NCBI GenBank assembly: GCA_003216075.1
Contig: QCJK01000001.1
Location: 62,001 to 126,000 of the forward strand
Length of the DNA stretch: 64,000 bases
Source of the DNA: Prochlorococcus sp. AG-409-B05
GTDB taxonomy: Bacteria; Cyanobacteriota; Cyanobacteriia; PCC-6307; Cyanobiaceae
Reading direction: 5' to 3'
Below, piece after piece: positions 47,871 to 57,770 of this stretch; positions within the stretch are counted from its first letter, which is position 1, and every line of letters starts with the position of its first letter. The position numbers and the translations under genes are program-made. The notes under the pieces were generated by a model. That model searched no databases, had not been told where the DNA came from, and saw only the letters and a list, made by a program, of their open reading frames with translations.

Positions 47871-48254
47871 ATGGAACCGTCATCATCTTCCCTAAAAAAG
47901 CCTGAAAAAAGGCTAGGGATAATCAAAATTCTTTTGGTCATAGCTGCTGGGTGTAGCTTGATTATTGGTTGGTTCATTTTTTCATCACAAACCAACCCAT
48001 ACATCAAAGAGACTTTGAGCCTCAAAGGCTCCTCAGATCACGGAGAACGACTTTTCAGGATGAACTGTGCTGGTTGCCATGGGATCAAGGCTCAAGGGCT
48101 TGTAGGCCCCAGCCTGAAGAAAGTAAGTTCTCGAATTGGCGACAAAAAAATAATCAATCAAATAATTAATGGCAGAACCCCACCGATGCCAAGCTTTGAG
48201 ATGGAACCTCAAACCATGGCTGACTTATTAGCTCATCTACATTCGATAAATTGA
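47871..48254 (+). CDS. cytM: Membrane-anchored c-type cytochrome (CytM-like)
   Basis: The 127-residue class I cytochrome c has an uncleaved-looking N-terminal anchor near residues 20-38 (ILLVIAAGCSLIIGWFIF), the heme-binding CAGCH (Cys66 to His70) and the sixth ligand methionine near 106 in PPMPSF. This fits the CytM group, which modulates respiratory electron flow under heterotrophic or dark conditions; a c6-type carrier is an alternative. ATG 47871 is preferred to an in-frame start at 47844. It is translationally coupled (TTGA) to the next gene and divergent from petG. Confidence 0.8.
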   Translation: MEPSSSSLKKPEKRLGIIKILLVIAAGCSLIIGWFIFSSQTNPYIKETLSLKGSSDHGERLFRMNCAGCHGIKAQGLVGPSLKKVSSRIGDKKIINQIINGRTPPMPSFEMEPQTMADLLAHLHSIN

Positions 48255-49003
48255 GCTTTTTGAAAGCTACACAAGAAATCAACTTAATTCTGGTAGAGCC
48301 AGCTGGAGCAATAAATCTGGGAAGTGTGGCAAGGTTGTGTGAAAACTTTGGTATTCATGAGCTTCGATTAGTAACTCCACACTGCGACCCAGAGGACCAA
48401 CAAGCAAAACGAATGGCCGTCAAAGGGAAAAACTTTTTAGAAAATGCAAAGAATTTCTCAACTCTGCTTGATGCAATTAAAGATTCTGATCGTGTTATAG
48501 CTACTTGTGGTCGAATAGATCATGGAAGAATCCCTCTTTACGACATCGATGAAGCATTACCTTGGCTATTAGAAAGTACTGATTATTCTTCACTTGCTCT
48601 TGTCTTTGGAAGAGAGGATAGAGGACTAACGAATCAAGAACTACAACTCGCTCACAAGGTGATTTCACTACAAACCAAAGCAAGCTATCCATCTTTAAAC
48701 CTTTCGCATGCTGTAGCAATCGTTCTACATGAATTACATCGTTTAAAAGCCACTAAGCCTCAAAGATTGATGGGCACCAATGTTCAAAGAAATCCTGCTA
48801 CACCCATCCAATTGCATGAATGTATTGAAGATGCGAAAGAACTTTTGCTCGAGATTGGATTTCTTCTTGAACATACAGCTCAAGCCAGAATGACAAAAAT
48901 CAAAGGATTACTTCATCGAGCAGAGATCAAGCCAGAAGAAGTTTCATTAATCAGAGGCATTCTCAGACAAACTCGCTGGGCAATTCACTCACGCAAGTCT
49001 TAA
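48251..49003 (+). CDS. SpoU-family tRNA/rRNA 2'-O-methyltransferase (TrmJ-like)
   Basis: The 250-residue SPOUT-fold enzyme has INLILVEPAGAINLGSVAR at its start, the SAM knot segments LALVFGREDRGLTNQEL and SYPSLNLSHAVAIVLHEL, and a C-terminal helical tail. This matches TrmJ/LasT, which 2'-O-methylates tRNA position 32; the target here is inference. The start is TTG 48251, overlapping the cytochrome stop as TTGA. Confidence 0.88.
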   Translation: MSFLKATQEINLILVEPAGAINLGSVARLCENFGIHELRLVTPHCDPEDQQAKRMAVKGKNFLENAKNFSTLLDAIKDSDRVIATCGRIDHGRIPLYDIDEALPWLLESTDYSSLALVFGREDRGLTNQELQLAHKVISLQTKASYPSLNLSHAVAIVLHELHRLKATKPQRLMGTNVQRNPATPIQLHECIEDAKELLLEIGFLLEHTAQARMTKIKGLLHRAEIKPEEVSLIRGILRQTRWAIHSRKS

Positions 49004-49032
49004 CATCTATCAAACACCTAATTTAATATTCC

Positions 49033-50160
49033 TTGACAAGCAATCGAACATCTCAAAATACTCCTTACTTAAACCAGTTAATGAGGCGTATTTTTCGTCT
49101 TATCGTTTTAGGTGTTGGGCTGGGAGTTATAACCGGCACTGTGCTTAAGGCAATTGCGCTTCACAAAAAAAATAATCACTTCTATACATCAGCAAATCAG
49201 TCCTCACAAAGAATCTTTTTCAATAAAAATCCAAAGTTCAAGAACTCTTCTAGATCTAAATATCAAAAGGAAATAAGAAACTTTAGAAATATCCCAATAG
49301 AGAATGAAATAAGAATATTAAGTAAACGTTGGAAAGAAATTTCTACCAAACAAAACGACCTAAAAGCAAGTGCTTATTTGCTTTTACTTGAGAAAGGAAG
49401 ATATGCCTCGCTCGCTCCAACTGAAATATTACCTGCAGCCAGCTCAATCAAAATCCCAATCCTGTTAATAGCACTTGAAATGATTGACTTAGGTCAACTT
49501 CAATGGAATGAGCCTCTAACGCTCACAAAAGACGTAATAGGTGGTGGCGCTGGTTGGATGGCTTATCAACGTTTGGGTAAGACTTTCCCAACCCATGAAG
49601 TCGCAACAGAAATGATCAGAGTCAGTGACAACACAGCAACAAATCTTTTAATAAAACGAATTGGAGGAATAGATGTTATTAATCAAAGGTTTAAATCCCT
49701 TGGACTTCCAGCTACTACTATTAAAAACTTGTTACCAGATCTTCAAGGGACCAACACCACAAGCGCTATAGACCTAGCTCATTCAATAGCAATGGTAGAC
49801 ACAGGCCAGGTTCTAAGTCCTCGTACAAGAGATTTATTCAGAGAAGTCATGAGTACCTCTGTCACGAACCGTTTACTTCCTGCAGGTCTTTTAAAAGGAC
49901 TTGGAGGCAATGGACGTGACACTGATTACAAACTCCAAATCAAGGGATATCGGATATACAACAAAACTGGTGACATAGGTATTGCCTATTCAGATGCAGG
50001 CCTAATAGAGCTTCCTGATAGGACCAGAGCAATTGCTGGATTCATCGTTAAAGGACCTTTTAATGACCCCAGATCTCCAGAACTTATTCGAAAAATGGCA
50101 GCTTCTATGGCCGCTGTCCTTCAACCAAAAGTCACATTAAGTACAAATTCAGATCTATAA
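49033..50160 (+). CDS. Class A beta-lactamase-fold serine hydrolase
   Basis: The 375-residue protein has an N-terminal hydrophobic segment near 22-40 (signal anchor), a Lys/Asn-rich linker, then the penicillin-recognising core: SSIK (Ser-x-x-Lys) in LPAASSIKIPI, SDN in RVSDNTATNLL and KTGD. It is likely extracytoplasmic and could act on peptidoglycan (carboxypeptidase-like) or beta-lactams. TTG 49033 is listed; ATG 49081 (MRRIFRLIVLGVG), giving a standard signal, is a strong alternative start. Confidence 0.82.
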   Translation: MTSNRTSQNTPYLNQLMRRIFRLIVLGVGLGVITGTVLKAIALHKKNNHFYTSANQSSQRIFFNKNPKFKNSSRSKYQKEIRNFRNIPIENEIRILSKRWKEISTKQNDLKASAYLLLLEKGRYASLAPTEILPAASSIKIPILLIALEMIDLGQLQWNEPLTLTKDVIGGGAGWMAYQRLGKTFPTHEVATEMIRVSDNTATNLLIKRIGGIDVINQRFKSLGLPATTIKNLLPDLQGTNTTSAIDLAHSIAMVDTGQVLSPRTRDLFREVMSTSVTNRLLPAGLLKGLGGNGRDTDYKLQIKGYRIYNKTGDIGIAYSDAGLIELPDRTRAIAGFIVKGPFNDPRSPELIRKMAASMAAVLQPKVTLSTNSDL

Positions 50161-50468
50161 GGACTTTGTTTTTATGCTTCCAGGCCCTTGCTATTAGCCC
50201 TAATAAATTCAATCTACTTAAAGTTGCTTCAGTCCATTACGACACTTGAAACCATGCTAAAACAGCTTTTTCTTAAAATAACAGTTGTGTATTAAAGCGG
50301 AAAAGGACTAAAAAGATCCCCAAAAAATCAATACCTAAATCCCTCAAACCAAATGGCATAAGCATTTCTCTAAACTATTGAGAAACTAGAATTATGATGA
50401 TGAAGAATAAAAACTGCCACAAGTGAAAATGACTTCACCACCTTATTAAGCTCTATTGACAACGCAAA
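50161..50468. other. Spacer upstream of chlI
   Basis: These 308 bases hold no gene that I can support. They must carry the chlI promoter and probably the 3' end of the serine hydrolase transcript. I saw no strong hairpin or repeat. Confidence 0.5.
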
Positions 50469-51626
50469 ATGGTCTTCAAAGAGAGTACCAACTCTCCTGG
50501 CTATGAAACAATCCCAAACACCATCAACGAGTTGCCCGTGAGTTCAACAAGGAAGCGCAGGGTATTCCCCTTCTCTGCCGTTATTGGTCAAGAAGAGATG
50601 AAATTAGCTCTACTGCTCAATGTCATCGACCCACGCATAGGTGGAGTCATGATCATGGGTGATAGAGGCACAGGGAAATCCACAACAATTCGTGCCCTTG
50701 CAGACCTTTTACCAGATATCGAAGTAGTTAGTGGAGACCCTTACAACAGCTCCCCAAATGATCCCGACCTTCAAAGCAGTGAGGTCAGAGAGAAAGTAGA
50801 AGACGGAGGGAATATTGAAACTGAAGGGAAACAAGTGCCAATGGTTGACCTCCCACTTGGCGCCACAGAAGATCGTCTTTGCGGAACTATCGATATAGAG
50901 AAGGCGCTTAGTGAAGGCGTAAGAGCTTTCGAACCAGGTCTTCTTGCTAAAGCAAACCGAGGACTGCTTTATGTTGACGAGGTGAACCTTCTAGATGATC
51001 ATCTGGTCGATGTTTTACTTGATTCAGCAGCATCTGGCTGGAATACAGTTGAAAGGGAAGGGATTTCTGTAAGACACCCAGCTAGATTCGTACTAATTGG
51101 TTCAGGGAATCCAGAAGAAGGAGAACTACGTCCACAACTACTGGATCGATTTGGTATGAGCGTAGAAGTTCGAACTGTTAGAGACGCCGAACTTAGAGTT
51201 CAAGTTGTTGATCAACGCACAGCATTTGATAACGACCCAGAATCATTTGCAACTTCCAGTCAATCTGATCAAGATGCTCTTCAAAAAAAGGTAATTGATG
51301 CCCAACAACGTCTCCAGTCGGTAAGCATTGACAACGAACTTCGATTGAAAATCTCATCCATCTGCGGAGAATTAGATGTAGATGGGCTACGTGGAGATAT
51401 TGTTACAAATAGAGCCGCAAGAGCCTTAGCAGCTTTTGAAGGTCGTACCGACGTTTCAGAAGATGATATAGCGCGTGTCATCTCTTGCTCTCTAAGACAT
51501 CGACTTCGCAAAGATCCTCTAGAACAAATTGATTCTGGTGACAGAGTAATAAAAGTTTTTTGCAAGATATTTGAACGAAATGAAGATGCTGATTTAACTG
51601 AATTCGAACTATCTATGAAGAGGTAA
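50469..51626 (+). CDS. chlI: Magnesium chelatase subunit I
   Basis: AAA+ ATPase that with ChlD and ChlH inserts Mg into protoporphyrin IX, the first committed step to chlorophyll. Walker [10 protein letters not shown] near residue 64, Walker [14 protein letters not shown], sensor segment [21 protein letters not shown]. 385 residues includes about 30 extra N-terminal residues ahead of [13 protein letters not shown]. ruvC follows by 4 bases with its RBS inside the chlI end. Confidence 0.96.
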   Translation: MVFKESTNSPGYETIPNTINELPVSSTRKRRVFPFSAVIGQEEMKLALLLNVIDPRIGGVMIMGDRGTGKSTTIRALADLLPDIEVVSGDPYNSSPNDPDLQSSEVREKVEDGGNIETEGKQVPMVDLPLGATEDRLCGTIDIEKALSEGVRAFEPGLLAKANRGLLYVDEVNLLDDHLVDVLLDSAASGWNTVEREGISVRHPARFVLIGSGNPEEGELRPQLLDRFGMSVEVRTVRDAELRVQVVDQRTAFDNDPESFATSSQSDQDALQKKVIDAQQRLQSVSIDNELRLKISSICGELDVDGLRGDIVTNRAARALAAFEGRTDVSEDDIARVISCSLRHRLRKDPLEQIDSGDRVIKVFCKIFERNEDADLTEFELSMKR

Positions 51627-51630
51627 GTAA

Positions 51631-52095
51631 TTGCGAATCATGGGAATTGATCCAGGTCTAGCAAGACTTGGTTATGGGGTCATAGAAATAAGTGATGGAC
51701 AGCAAATAATGCTTGATTGTGGAATCATTAGCACAAACCCTAAACAAGAAGAGGGCTTACGTCTAGTAGAAATATCATCAGATCTTCGTCACTTAATTCG
51801 TAAATGGCAACCTAAGTTGGCAGCTGTAGAAAAATTCTTCTTCTACAGATCAAGTACTACGATTAGTGTTGTCCAAGCAAGAGGAGTAGTAATGATGACC
51901 CTTGCTCGTTTCAACATTCCTGTAATGGAATTTCCACCTATGCAAATCAAACTTGCTTTAGCAGGATCAGGTCACGCTCAAAAAGATGAAGTATTAGATG
52001 CCGTAATGCGTGAATTAAATCTTGAGAATCCACCACGCCCTGACGACGCCTCTGACGCTTTAGCAATAGCCCTTACTGCATGGTTCCAAAGATAA
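51631..52095 (+). CDS. ruvC: Holliday junction resolvase RuvC
   Basis: Cuts Holliday junctions after RuvAB branch migration. Catalytic acids are visible: Asp7 in [13 protein letters not shown], Glu in [12 protein letters not shown] near 68, and the two aspartates in [11 protein letters not shown] near 140. 154 residues is normal. TTG 51631 is fixed by AAGAGG at 51618-51623, seven bases upstream, and by the canonical MRIMGIDPG start. Confidence 0.95.
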   Translation: MRIMGIDPGLARLGYGVIEISDGQQIMLDCGIISTNPKQEEGLRLVEISSDLRHLIRKWQPKLAAVEKFFFYRSSTTISVVQARGVVMMTLARFNIPVMEFPPMQIKLALAGSGHAQKDEVLDAVMRELNLENPPRPDDASDALAIALTAWFQR

Positions 52096-52145
52096 GATCT
52101 AGTTTTACCAAACAAATCAAATTGATAATAATCATTCAATTAAAT

Positions 52146-52724
52146 ATGACAATCAAATCCAGAGAACTTAAAAACGATTTGCGAAAAAAGTTCAAGCAAA
52201 TTCGTTCAAAAGTTTTACCAAAGGTAGAAAAGAAAATAATCAATCAAGTCGAACAATATTTAATAAAATACTTTAACAAAACTCAAAAAAAAGGATGTCT
52301 AGGTATATATTGGCCTTTGCCTGGCGAAATTAATCTTCTTCACTTAAAACAAACACTAAATACTCCTTTAGCTCTTCCGGCAACAACCTCTGAAGGCACT
52401 TTGGATTACCATCTCTGGCAAGAACTACCTCTAAAGTCAGATTCATCGAAAATTCCTTCTCCTATCAATGAAAAGAAGCTAAAACCGACTGAAATCAATC
52501 TTTTATTAGTGCCTGGAATTGCAATTGACAAATATGGATATCGACTTGGATATGGAGGTGGTTTTTTTGATCGTCTAAGAACGAATTACAAATGGCGTTC
52601 AATCCCATCTTTTCTTGTAATTCCTCAAGCCTGTGTATCACAAAAACCTTTGCCAAAAGAAAAATGGGATATTCCATTTGATGGATGGATAAGTGAAGAA
52701 GGCCTAAAAAGCAAACTATTATGA
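52146..52724 (+). CDS. 5-formyltetrahydrofolate cyclo-ligase
   Basis: ATP-dependent conversion of 5-formyl-THF to 5,10-methenyl-THF, returning stored folate to the active pool used by FolD. Motifs: IYWPLPGEINL near residue 53 and the signature LLVPGIAIDKYGYRLGYGGG followed by FFDRL. ATG 52146 gives 192 residues, a normal size, and avoids overlapping ruvC; an in-frame ATG at 52080 lies inside ruvC. Confidence 0.9.
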   Translation: MTIKSRELKNDLRKKFKQIRSKVLPKVEKKIINQVEQYLIKYFNKTQKKGCLGIYWPLPGEINLLHLKQTLNTPLALPATTSEGTLDYHLWQELPLKSDSSKIPSPINEKKLKPTEINLLLVPGIAIDKYGYRLGYGGGFFDRLRTNYKWRSIPSFLVIPQACVSQKPLPKEKWDIPFDGWISEEGLKSKLL

Positions 52725-52930
52725 GACCAAAAAATTAGAATCAATTTATAACAGTAAATCCAAGATAAAGTTTCAGAGAGAATCCTAAAGACATAATAGA
52801 AGTTATATTAGTATACGTTGACATCTTATTTGAATTTAATATGACATTTTTCTGATCAAGGTCACAATAGTAAATTGGAACAACTAAATTTAGTCACTAC
52901 TCCCATCTTAACCAAAAATCTGTAAATGAA

Positions 52931-53401
52931 ATGACCGAAACCACTTCAATCACTTCAACAGAAAATTTTGGCAGTGAAAAACTAAATATAATGGTTGATC
53001 GATTAAAAAACACCTCTGATCCACGAAGGCGTTACGAGTACGTGCTTTGGCTCGCCAAAAAATTACCCGTAATGTCTAAAGATTTGATGAAAGATAATAT
53101 CAAAGTAAAGGGTTGCGTTTCGCAAGTCTATGTTCTTGGTGAGCATGATAAAAGCACAGGAACTATCCATTGGCAAGGTTACTCTGATGCACTAATTACT
53201 AAAGGACTACTCGCATTACTTATTCAAGGTCTTGATAACCTTACTCCTAAAGAAATTATAGATATAAATCCAAATTTCATTACTGCAACTGGACTTCATA
53301 CCAGTCTTACTGCATCAAGAGCCAACGGATTTATGAACATACTTCTTTGCATGAAGGCCCAAGCCCATAGATTCATTAACAATGAAGCTCTGAGCATTTA
53401 A
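52931..53401 (+). CDS. sufE: Cysteine desulfuration protein SufE
   Basis: Accepts sulfur from SufS and passes it to the SufBCD scaffold for Fe-S cluster assembly. The active cysteine is in VKGCVSQVYV near residue 60, preceded by DPRRRYEYVLWLAKKLP and followed by GLLALLIQGL. 156 residues fits. ATG 52931. The hom gene follows by 43 bases; no other suf genes are in the window. Confidence 0.92.
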   Translation: MTETTSITSTENFGSEKLNIMVDRLKNTSDPRRRYEYVLWLAKKLPVMSKDLMKDNIKVKGCVSQVYVLGEHDKSTGTIHWQGYSDALITKGLLALLIQGLDNLTPKEIIDINPNFITATGLHTSLTASRANGFMNILLCMKAQAHRFINNEALSI

Positions 53402-53444
53402 ATAGAGTCTGGCTAAAGCACTCAAGCTATAGGAGAAGAAAATC

Positions 53445-54761
53445 ATGGGCCAAAAAATTGGAATAGGCCTACTTGGTCTTGGAACAGTTGGAAGTGGGGT
53501 GGCCAATATCCTCATGAACAGCGAAGGAAGACATCCTTTAGTCTCAGAACTTGAATTAGTAAGCATTGCAGTTAGGGATCTTGAGCGTCCAAGGAAGGTT
53601 GAAGTTCCTTCATCAATCACCACTACTAACCCGCAAGTGGTCATAGACAACCCTGCTGTTCAAATAGTGGTCGAAGTCATGGGGGGGATTGAGCCAGCAA
53701 GAACCCTAATCATGAAAGCAATCTCAGCAGGTAAATCAGTCGTTACGGCAAACAAAGCTGTTATAGCTCGACATGGGAAAGAGATTGCTGCAGCAGCTAA
53801 TTCGGCAGGTGTTTATGTATTAATTGAAGCGGCTGTAGGTGGTGGGATACCAATTATTGAGCCTCTGAAGCAATCACTGGGAGGTAATCAAATACAAAAG
53901 GTAACCGGAATCATCAATGGGACAACAAACTACATTCTCACAAAAATGGCAAAAGAAGGTATGCGCTACGAACAAGTACTTAAAGAGGCCCAAGCGCTTG
54001 GATATGCAGAGTCAGATCCCGCAGCAGATGTAGATGGTTTAGATGCTGCTGACAAAATCGCCATTCTGAGTGGACTTGCATTTGGTGGGTCTATAGAACG
54101 CTCTGATATTCCAATTCAAGGGATATCAGACATTGATAATCGTGATGTGGGTTATGCCTCGCAACTTGGATACGAAGTAAAACTACTGGCAGTTGCAGAG
54201 CGTGTTTTAAAAGACAATCGGATCAAGACAACACTCCCCATAGCTGCCTGGGTCCAACCAACTTTAGTGCCAAACGAGCACCCCTTAGCAGGAGTTCATG
54301 GAGTCAATAATGCCATTCTTGTTGAAGGCGATCCAATTGGAGAAGTTATGTTCTATGGCCCTGGTGCAGGTGCAGGTCCCACTGCCTCAGCAGTGGTTGC
54401 AGACATTCTGAATATTGCCGGGATCAATAAGCTCGGATCTTCACCTAGAGCTCTTGATCCATTACTTGCTGCGAGTAGCTGGAGGGAATGTCAATTAGTT
54501 GATCCACATGCAATTGTCAAGCGCAATTACGTCCGTTTCAAAGCTCAAGACTCACCTGGAGTAATTGGAAAAATTGGAACTATTTTCGGTAACCATGGAG
54601 TTTCCATTGAATCAATTATCCAATTTGATACATCAAAAACTGGTGCAGAAATAGTTGTTATTACTCATACTGTCAATCAAGGGAAAATCAAAAACTCTCT
54701 TGAAGAAATCCAAGCATTATCGGAGATCAAAGCAGTTAGTGCCCATATGGGATGCCTATAA
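53445..54761 (+). CDS. hom: Homoserine dehydrogenase
   Basis: Reduces aspartate semialdehyde to homoserine for threonine and methionine synthesis. Rossmann motif GLLGLGTVGSGVANIL, catalytic domain with GIINGTTNYILTKM and SDPAADVDGLDAADK, and a C-terminal ACT domain near 360-438 (VRFKAQDSPGVIGKIGTIF) for threonine feedback. ATG 53445 is supported by AGGAG at 53431-53435. Lysine synthesis (lysA, 1 kb) shares its precursor. Confidence 0.96.
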   Translation: MGQKIGIGLLGLGTVGSGVANILMNSEGRHPLVSELELVSIAVRDLERPRKVEVPSSITTTNPQVVIDNPAVQIVVEVMGGIEPARTLIMKAISAGKSVVTANKAVIARHGKEIAAAANSAGVYVLIEAAVGGGIPIIEPLKQSLGGNQIQKVTGIINGTTNYILTKMAKEGMRYEQVLKEAQALGYAESDPAADVDGLDAADKIAILSGLAFGGSIERSDIPIQGISDIDNRDVGYASQLGYEVKLLAVAERVLKDNRIKTTLPIAAWVQPTLVPNEHPLAGVHGVNNAILVEGDPIGEVMFYGPGAGAGPTASAVVADILNIAGINKLGSSPRALDPLLAASSWRECQLVDPHAIVKRNYVRFKAQDSPGVIGKIGTIFGNHGVSIESIIQFDTSKTGAEIVVITHTVNQGKIKNSLEEIQALSEIKAVSAHMGCL

Positions 54762-54918
54762 GGTCACTATTCCTAGCCCAAGATATGCTTAAAACAATTC
54801 AGAGTACTAAAAGTCTTGTCAAAAAATCTAAAGACCCTGACTTAATTCCTATTTATTCATCCCAAGCGCTTTTATATATGAAGACAATCTCTTTGCATTA
54901 AAAGAGTCCAAAAAGATC

Positions 54919-55095
54919 ATGACCATCGATCTCCATCAGGGCGACTGTGTTCAACTCCAAAGTAGTGAGGATCTATTCCAAGTCATAGGAGTCGATGATG
55001 AACACAAGAAATGCTGGGTCAGAAGATGGCCACTTCTCCCTAACGGTTCTCCTGTATTTGAGATCTCAACACAACAGGTCTCCCTAAGAACTTGA
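54919..55095 (+). CDS. Small conserved hypothetical protein, 58 residues
   Basis: An ATG-initiated frame from 54919 to TGA 55093-55095 encodes MTIDLHQGDCVQLQ, then VIGVDDEHKKCWVRRWPLL and a FEISTQQVSL end. It is soluble and looks like a small beta-barrel/KOW-like fold, with a Trp-Arg-Arg-Trp strand. Base composition is above the surrounding spacer, which favours coding. It lies between hom and the ABC binding protein. The function is unknown; RNA or protein binding is speculation. Confidence 0.7.
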   Translation: MTIDLHQGDCVQLQSSEDLFQVIGVDDEHKKCWVRRWPLLPNGSPVFEISTQQVSLRT

Positions 55096-55146
55096 TTTCA
55101 AAAATTCATTAAATTATTGGATAAACTCTACATATAAAATTGGTTT

Positions 55147-56751
55147 TTGAATAATTTCATACTAACAAAGAAAATAAAAGAAAAGATTCTAAAGTCCTTT
55201 CTTCTAATAATAAGTCTTACAATTATATTGGCTCAAAATTCATGTAAACCCAACAGGAATAGCTCTCGTATAATTGTTGCCGGAGCAGGAAAGATTACAT
55301 CCCTTGATCCTGCACAAGCAAGTACTTTTCACGCTCTACAACTAATCAGCTCCCTTGGCGATCCCTTATACAAACTTGATTTAAAAGGAACTCTTCAGCC
55401 AAAGTTAGCGAGTGGACCTCCAAAAATCTCAGAGGATGGCTTAACTGTATTAATACCCATTCGCAAAAATGTTCTTTTCCACGATGGCTCCTCCTTTGAT
55501 GCTGAAGCCATGGCATTTAGTTTGAAAAGATTCATAAGGATTGGGACACTTAATTATATTCTTAATGGAAGGATTGCTGCTATAGAGACACCAAATAAAT
55601 TCTTATTGCAGCTAACCCTAACAAGACCATCTACTTCAATTTTAAACCTTTTAACATCAATCAATATAACTCCAATATCACCTACTTCATATTCAAATTA
55701 TAAGAATAAATTCCTTAATAATAAATTTGTAGGAACTGGTCCCTATAAGCTAACAAATTTCAGTTCTCAACACCAAAAACTAGAGCCATTTGAAGGTTAT
55801 TGGGGTACACCAGCCAGTAATCAAGGCATCGATTTCATCCATCTAAGTAATTCAACTGCTCTTTTTTCAGCATTACGAACTGGTGAAATTGATGTCCTCC
55901 TATCTACTTCATTAGATGAAGATCATCGTAGATCCCTAAAAATAATGACCACACAAGGAAAATTAAAGGAAGGTAAAGGCTCGGCTTTAGAGATTGGATA
56001 CATCACTTTTAATACTAAAACTCCTCCATTAAATAACTCTAATCTACGCAAAGCTCTTTTATATACAATTGATCGAAAGCTAATAACCCAAAGAGTTAGT
56101 TTTGGATTGAGAAAATCATTAAGATCATTAGTACCTTCTAGCTTAAATAAAAGAGCCAACACTCTCTGGCCAAAATACAATCCAAAGAAAGCTAGAGATC
56201 TAATGAAGAAAGCGGGCTATTGCAATAATCAAAAACTTTCTTTGTCTTTCACATTTAGATCAAATGTTCCAGCCGATAAATTATTAGCACTTACATGGCA
56301 ATCACAAATCAAACGTGATCTCCATGATTGCATGAATTTAAGATTAAATGGAATTGAATCAACAACAATCTATCGACAACTTGGAGAGGGTGCTTTCCAG
56401 GTTGTAATGCTCGATTGGCGCGGTGCTTACCCTGATCCTGAAGCTTACTTAGTACCTCTTCTAAGCTGTTCAAAAATTACTAACACGCATTGTGAGGAAG
56501 GTGAAGCAGCAGCTAGCGGTAGCTTCTGGTCCTCTAATTGGATAGAAAAAGCTCTTAAACGATCAGATCTACTAACTGGCCAAGCACGCATGAATACCTA
56601 CCAACAAATTGAAAATCGTGCAGTTGATGGAGGGGCTTATCTTCCCATCTGGCTTGATGAGCCTAGAGCCTGGTCCCAAAATCACATCAGCAAACCTCAA
56701 TTCGATGGAAGCGGGCAACTCCTTTTAGATCACCTCAGAAAGCTTAATTAA
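55147..56751 (+). CDS. ABC transporter substrate-binding protein, peptide/nickel family 5
   Basis: The 534-residue SBP_bac_5 protein has a basic N-terminus and hydrophobic segment ending near NSCKPN, a possible but non-canonical lipobox. ITSLDPAQAS near residue 50 and FHDGSSFDAEAMAFSLKR are the family signature (KnVkFHDGxxf). The start is TTG 55147. Its stop shares one base with the permease start (TAATG). The ligand (peptide, nickel, glutathione or other) is not assignable. Confidence 0.85.
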   Translation: MNNFILTKKIKEKILKSFLLIISLTIILAQNSCKPNRNSSRIIVAGAGKITSLDPAQASTFHALQLISSLGDPLYKLDLKGTLQPKLASGPPKISEDGLTVLIPIRKNVLFHDGSSFDAEAMAFSLKRFIRIGTLNYILNGRIAAIETPNKFLLQLTLTRPSTSILNLLTSINITPISPTSYSNYKNKFLNNKFVGTGPYKLTNFSSQHQKLEPFEGYWGTPASNQGIDFIHLSNSTALFSALRTGEIDVLLSTSLDEDHRRSLKIMTTQGKLKEGKGSALEIGYITFNTKTPPLNNSNLRKALLYTIDRKLITQRVSFGLRKSLRSLVPSSLNKRANTLWPKYNPKKARDLMKKAGYCNNQKLSLSFTFRSNVPADKLLALTWQSQIKRDLHDCMNLRLNGIESTTIYRQLGEGAFQVVMLDWRGAYPDPEAYLVPLLSCSKITNTHCEEGEAAASGSFWSSNWIEKALKRSDLLTGQARMNTYQQIENRAVDGGAYLPIWLDEPRAWSQNHISKPQFDGSGQLLLDHLRKLN

Positions 56752-57770
56752 TGGGAAGGAAAAGAGCACTCATTCGATATTGCGCAATTCGATTAGCACT
56801 AGCACCCTTGATGCTATGGCTAATTGCAAGTTTAGTTTTTATTCTTCTAAGAGTCGCTCCAGGCGATCCTGTTGATGCAATCCTCGGAAATCGTGCCAAT
56901 GAAATCGCGAGAGAAGCTCTACGAGTAAAACTGGGATTAGATCTATCAGTATGGCAACAATATTCCAATTTTATAATTGGATTAGCCCGTGGTGATCTAG
57001 GGGAGGCTCTTGTTAATCAGGAACCTGTAAGAGACATAATCACGAGATCTCTTCCCGCGAGCCTAGAGTTAAGTATTACGGCACTAATTTTAGCTATTTC
57101 ATTAGGTCTTTTGGTTGGCTTTACAGGAATCAAAAGTCCAGAAAGCAATATTGATCTTGCTGGTCGTATTTACGGAATAAGCACTTACGCACTCCCACCA
57201 TTTTGGGCCGCAATGTTAATGCAACTTCTTTTTGCTGTACTTCTTGGATGGTTACCTGTTGGAGGTAGATTTCCACCTAGCTTGATCCAACCAGAAGGAA
57301 GTGGATTTCTCATATTGGATTGCGTCATAAACAGAAACTGGATAGCACTACAAGGAACAATTAGACACCTTGTTTTACCAGCAAGCACACTTGCAATATT
57401 ATTAAGTGGGATTTTTAGTCGAGCACTAAGAATTAACCTTGAACGTGTACTTCAAACTGATCATATTCAAGCAGCCAGAAGTCGTGGCATAAAGGAATCA
57501 CAAATCATTGCTGTTCATGCCTTACCAAATTCATTATTACCTGTACTCACTATTGCCGGGATAACAATTGCTTCGCTTGTTGGAGGAGCACTATTAATTG
57601 AAGTGACTTTTTCCTGGCCTGGAATAGCACTAAGACTTCAAGAGGCAATAAGCCAACGGGATTACCCAGTTGTTCAAGGTATTGTTGTTGTGATTGCAAC
57701 TTTAGTAGTATTTGTAAGTGTTATAACAGATCTATTAGTTGCTTCAATTGATCCACGTGTAAGTTATTAA
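56751..57770 (+). CDS. ABC transporter permease (DppB-like)
   Basis: The 339-residue inner-membrane permease has about six helices. N-terminal LIASLVFILLRVAPGDPVDAIL is the DppB/OppB opener, and the ATPase-docking EAA loop is AARSRGIKESQIIAVHALPN. It follows the binding protein in one operon. The second permease (DppC-like) and the ATPases are not in the neighbourhood. It converges on the DUF1400 hydrolase with a 4-base overlap. Confidence 0.88.
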   Translation: MGRKRALIRYCAIRLALAPLMLWLIASLVFILLRVAPGDPVDAILGNRANEIAREALRVKLGLDLSVWQQYSNFIIGLARGDLGEALVNQEPVRDIITRSLPASLELSITALILAISLGLLVGFTGIKSPESNIDLAGRIYGISTYALPPFWAAMLMQLLFAVLLGWLPVGGRFPPSLIQPEGSGFLILDCVINRNWIALQGTIRHLVLPASTLAILLSGIFSRALRINLERVLQTDHIQAARSRGIKESQIIAVHALPNSLLPVLTIAGITIASLVGGALLIEVTFSWPGIALRLQEAISQRDYPVVQGIVVVIATLVVFVSVITDLLVASIDPRVSY

